Under the pieces are notes generated by a model. That model was not told the DNA's origin. It was given only the letters and a program-made list of their open reading frames with translations, and did no database searches. 64,000 nucleotides of DNA from positions 1,488,001 through 1,552,000 of the forward strand of contig JAZGUH010000003.1 in NCBI GenBank assembly GCA_037893225.1, in the 5' to 3' direction. Positions 61,101 through 64,000 of this stretch are shown here, one piece after another. Numbering within the stretch: the first letter of the stretch is position 1; every line of letters begins with the position of its first letter. The position numbers were made by a program, and so were the translations under genes. This stretch comes from Hippasteria phrygiana. Lineage: Eukaryota; Echinodermata; Asteroidea; Valvatida; Goniasteridae.

Positions 61101-62294
61101 ATGCCTGAAACCAATTTCCTAAAATTTCAGACCCAACCGATCAGTATTTTTAGAGTTCTGTGCATTTCTCGATTTCTAAATTTTTGACTGAGTTGCAGGT
61201 CCGCGGTCATCAGAAAGTAGATTTTTGGGGCTAAACCTTTTTCCTGAATGGGACTAATGCCTGAAACCAATTTCCTTAAATTTCAGACCCAACCGATCAG
61301 TATTTTTAGAGTTCTGTGCATTTCTCGATTTCTAAATTTTTGACTGAGTCGCAGGTCCGCGGTCATCAGAAATTTCCAAAAGTAGTTGAAAAATCAAAGT
61401 TGATTTTTTGGGCTAAACCTTTTTTCCTGAATGGGACTAATGCCTGGAACCAATTTCCTTAAATGTCAGACCCAACCGATCAGTATTTTTGGAGTTCTGT
61501 GCATTTCTCGATTTCAGAATTTTTGACGGAGTTGCAGTTCCGCGGTCATCAGAAATTTCCAAAAGTAGTTGAAAAATCAAAGTTGATTTTTTGGGCTAAA
61601 CTTTTTTCCTGAATGGGACTAATGCCTGGAACCAATTTCCTTAAATGTCAGACCCAACCGATCAGTATTTTTGGAGTTCTATGCATTTCTCGATTTCAGA
61701 ATTTTTGACCGAGTCGCAGGTCCGCGGTCATCAGAAATTTCCAAAAGTAGTTGAAAAATCAAAGTTGATTTTTGGGGCTAAACCTTTTTTCCTGAATGGG
61801 AGTAATGCCTGAAACCAATTTCCTAAAATGTCAGACCCAACCGATCAGTATTTTTAGAGTTCTGTGCATTTCTCGATTTTAGAATTCTTGACTGAGTCGC
61901 AGGTCCGCGGTCATCAGAAATTTCCAAAAGTGGTTGAAAAATCAAAGTTGATTTTTGGAGCTAAACCTTTTTTCCTGAATGGGGGTAATGCCTGAAACCA
62001 ATTTCCTAAAATGTCAGACCCAACCGATCAGTATTTTTAGAGTTCTGTGCATTTCTCGATTTTAGAATTCTTGACCGAGTCGCAGGTCCGCGGTCATCAG
62101 AAATTTCCAAAAGTGGTTGAAAAATCAAAGTTGATTTTTGGGGCTAAAACTTTTTTCCTGAATGGGACTAATGCCTGAAACCAATTTCCTAAAATGTCAG
62201 ACCCAACTGATCAGTATTTTTGGAGTTCTGTGCATTTCTCGATTTTCGAATTTTTGACCGAGTCGCAGGTCCGCGGTCATCAGAAATTTCCAAA
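58194..62294. repeat. Large segmental repeat, copy 2 of the 5274-bp-offset pair
   Basis: Partner of 52920-57020. The match stops at about 62295, where this copy reads AAAAGTGGTTG and the other AAAAGTAGTTG. At this point the array switches to repeat the sequence found at 58995 onwards. Confidence 0.85.
61124..61279. repeat. 156-bp deletion monomer, copy 5
   Basis: Same junction (about 61208), exactly 5274 bp after copy 4. Its unit end reads TTCCTTAAATTT. Confidence 0.9.
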
Positions 62295-64000
62295 AGTGGT
62301 TGAAAAATCAAAGTTGATTTTTTGGGCTAAACCTTTTTTCCTGAATGGGACTAATGCCTGGAACCAATTTCCTTAAATTTCACACCCAACCGATCAGTAT
62401 TTTTGGAGTTCTGTGCATTTCTCGATTTCAGAATTTTTGACCGAGTCGCAGGTCCGCGGTCATCAGAAATTTCCAAAAGTAGTTGAAAAATCAAAGTTGA
62501 TTTTTTGGGCTAAACCTTTTTTCCTGAATGGGACTAATGCCTGGAACCAATTTCCTTAAATGTCAGACCCAACCGATCAGTATTTTTGGAGTTCTGTGCA
62601 TTTCTCGATTTCAGAATTTTTGACCGAGTCGCAGGTCCGCGGTCATCAGAAATTTCCAAAAGTAGTTGAAAAATCAAAGTTGATTTTTGGGGCTAAACCT
62701 TTTTTCCTGAATGGGACTAATGCCTGAAACCAATTTCCTAAAATTTCAGACCCAACCGATCAGTATTTTTAGAGTTCTGTGCATTTCTCGATTTCAGAAT
62801 TTTTGACCGAGTCGCAGGTCCGCGGTCATTAGACATTTCAAAAAGTGGTTGAAAAATCAAAGTTGATTTTTGGGGCTAAACCTTTTTTCCTGAATGGGGG
62901 TAATGCCTGAAACCAATTTCCTAAAATGTCAGACCCAACCGATCAGTATTTTTAGAGTTCTGTGCATTTCTCGATTTTAGAATTCTTGACCTAATCGCAG
63001 GTCCGCGGTCATCAGAAATTTCCAAAAGTAGTTGAAAAATCAAAGTTGATTTTTGGGGCTAAACCTTTTTTCCTGAATGGGACTAATGCCTGAAACCAAT
63101 TTCCTAAAATTTCAGACCCAACCGATCAGTATTTTTAGAGTTCTGTGCATTTCTCGATTTCTAAATTTTTGACCGAGTCGCAGGTCCGCGGTCATCAGAA
63201 ATTTCCAAAAGTAGTTGAAAAATCAAAGTTGATTTTTGGGGCTAAACTTTTTTCCTGAATGGGACTAATGCCTGGAACCAATTTCCTAAAATGTCAGACC
63301 CAACCGATCAGTATTTTTAGAGTTCTGTGCATTTCTCGATTTTAGAATTCTTGACCGAGTCGCAGGTCCGCTGTCATCAGAAATTTCCCAAAGTGGTTGA
63401 AAAATCAAAGTTGATTTTTGGGGCTAAACTTTTTTCCTGAATGGGACTAATGCCTGAAACCAATTTCCTAAAATGTCAGACCCAACTGATCAGTATTTTT
63501 GGAGTTCTGTGCATTTCTCAATTTTAGAATTTTTGACCGAGTCGCAGGTCCGCGGTCATTAGAAATTTCCAAAAGTAGTTGAAAAATCAAAGTTGATTTT
63601 TTGGGCTAAACCTTTTTTCCTGAATGGGACTAATGCCTGGAACCAATTTCCTTAAATGTCAGACCCAACCGATCAGTATTTTTGGAGTTCTGTGCATTTC
63701 TCGATTTCAGAATTTTTGACCGAGTCGCAGGTCCGCGGTCATCAGAAAGTTCCAAAAGTAGTTGAAAAATCAAAGTTGATTTTTGGGGCTAAACCTTTTT
63801 TCCTGAATGGGGGTAATGCCTGAAACCAATTTCCTAAAATGTCAGACCCAACTGATCAGTATTTTTGGAGTTCTGTGCATTTCTCGATTTCAGAATTTTT
63901 GACCGAGTCGCAGGTCCGCGGTCATCAGAAATTTCCAAAAGTAGTTAAAAAATCAAAGTTGATTTTTTGGGCTAAACTTTTTTCCTGAATGAGACTAATG
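62258..64000. repeat. Segmental repeat matching 58995-60737 (offset 3263), truncated by the window edge
   Basis: From about 62258 to the end, the array repeats 58995-60737. GACCTAATCGC (59725 and 62988), TTTCTAAATTTTTG, CCGCTGTCATC (60108 and 63371), CAGAAAGTTCC (about 60481 and 63744) and TTAAAAAATC (about 60682 and 63945) all align. A single difference seen is CTCGATTTTAG against CTCAATTTTAG at about 60257/63520. The repeat probably continues beyond the window. Confidence 0.85.

Larger units (their letters stand above)
1..64000. repeat. Satellite DNA array, ~183-bp monomer, about 350 head-to-tail copies
   Basis: The entire window is one tandem repeat. A 183-bp unit, phased here from the recurrent ATGTCAGACC, repeats without interruption, in one orientation, from monomer position 20 at base 1 to about position 163 at base 64000. 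Landmarks present in almost every unit are GATCAGTATTTTT near position 15-28, GTCGCAGGTCCGCGGTC near 70-85, AAATTTCCAAAAG near 91-103 and TTTTTTCCTGAATG near 141-154. Most units are 183 or 182 bp, the difference coming from the T run after the CTAAAC or CTAAACC landmark. Units differ from each other at a limited set of diagnostic sites and look only a few percent divergent. No gene, transposon or unique sequence interrupts the array. This is typical of eukaryotic centromeric or heterochromatic satellite. The family and species are not recognised, and centromere function is inference only. Confidence 0.98.

Noticed and set aside
1..64000. CRISPR array
   Set aside because: There is regular repetition but no unique spacers. 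The whole 183 bp is repeated, and the unit is far longer than a CRISPR repeat.
1..64000. Tandem protein-coding repeat gene (such as a large surface or silk-like protein)
   Set aside because: No frame stays open beyond two monomers. One-base length changes (182/183/184 bp) and a 26-bp deletion shift the frame freely.
1..64000. Ribosomal or 5S RNA gene array, tRNA genes or telomere repeats
   Set aside because: No recognisable 5S, tRNA box A/B pair or TTAGGG/TTTAGGG-type runs. The monomer is AT-rich with no such internal control regions that I can identify.
1..64000. Assignment to a known centromeric satellite family
   Set aside because: The monomer does not resemble the families I can recall (for example human alpha satellite, Arabidopsis CEN178, maize CentC or knob180, rice CentO). 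Without a database search a name or species would be a guess.
1..64000. A promoter, origin or defence system hidden between repeats
   Set aside because: There is no between-repeat sequence. Every stretch can be assigned to a monomer, so nothing supports an embedded system.

Overview
The whole 64 kb window is one uninterrupted tandem array of a single satellite DNA family. The monomer is about 183 bp (182 and 184 bp length variants are common, and a recurrent 156 bp deletion form exists) and about 39% GC. Every copy lies head to tail in the same orientation. The window holds roughly 350 monomers, begins and ends inside a monomer, and shows neither edge of the array. I found no protein-coding gene, RNA gene, transposon insertion, CRISPR array or unrelated unique sequence on either strand.

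The organism cannot be named from the sequence. A gene-free array of about 180 bp monomers is typical of eukaryotic centromeric or other constitutive heterochromatin in plants and animals. I do not recognise the monomer as a published family. It carries six CpG sites, all in one half, and five of these recur in TpG or CpA form, which fits (but does not prove) a genome with cytosine methylation. There is no clear CENP-B-box-like motif. Instead each monomer carries two short inverted repeats, one with 9-bp arms around a 2-nt spacer.

Layout. From 1 to about 11.3 kb the array is a mosaic of short local duplications, with offsets of 2, 7, 8, 9, 17 and 18 monomers. From about 11.3 to 41.3 kb it is built of very large nested duplications: blocks of 2.5 to 9.2 kb recur at offsets of 5119, 6008, 10214, 11127 and 13322 bp, and one 3108-bp (17-monomer) segment is duplicated in tandem at 29.05-35.27 kb. 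From about 41.6 to 52.5 kb smaller units of 9, 14 and 18 monomers are repeated. From about 52.9 kb to the right edge a 4.1 kb block recurs at an offset of 5274 bp, and its own inner part is repeated again at an offset of 3263 bp, running off the window. All measured offsets are close to whole numbers of monomers, as expected for unequal crossing-over or replication slippage in register.

Because 183 is 3 x 61, one forward frame stays open across monomer boundaries, so similar 60-104 residue ORFs appear throughout. They are by-products of the repeat: stop codons come and go at several polymorphic sites. Block boundaries were read by eye from diagnostic variants and are accurate to a few tens of bases; identity between copies was sampled, not computed.
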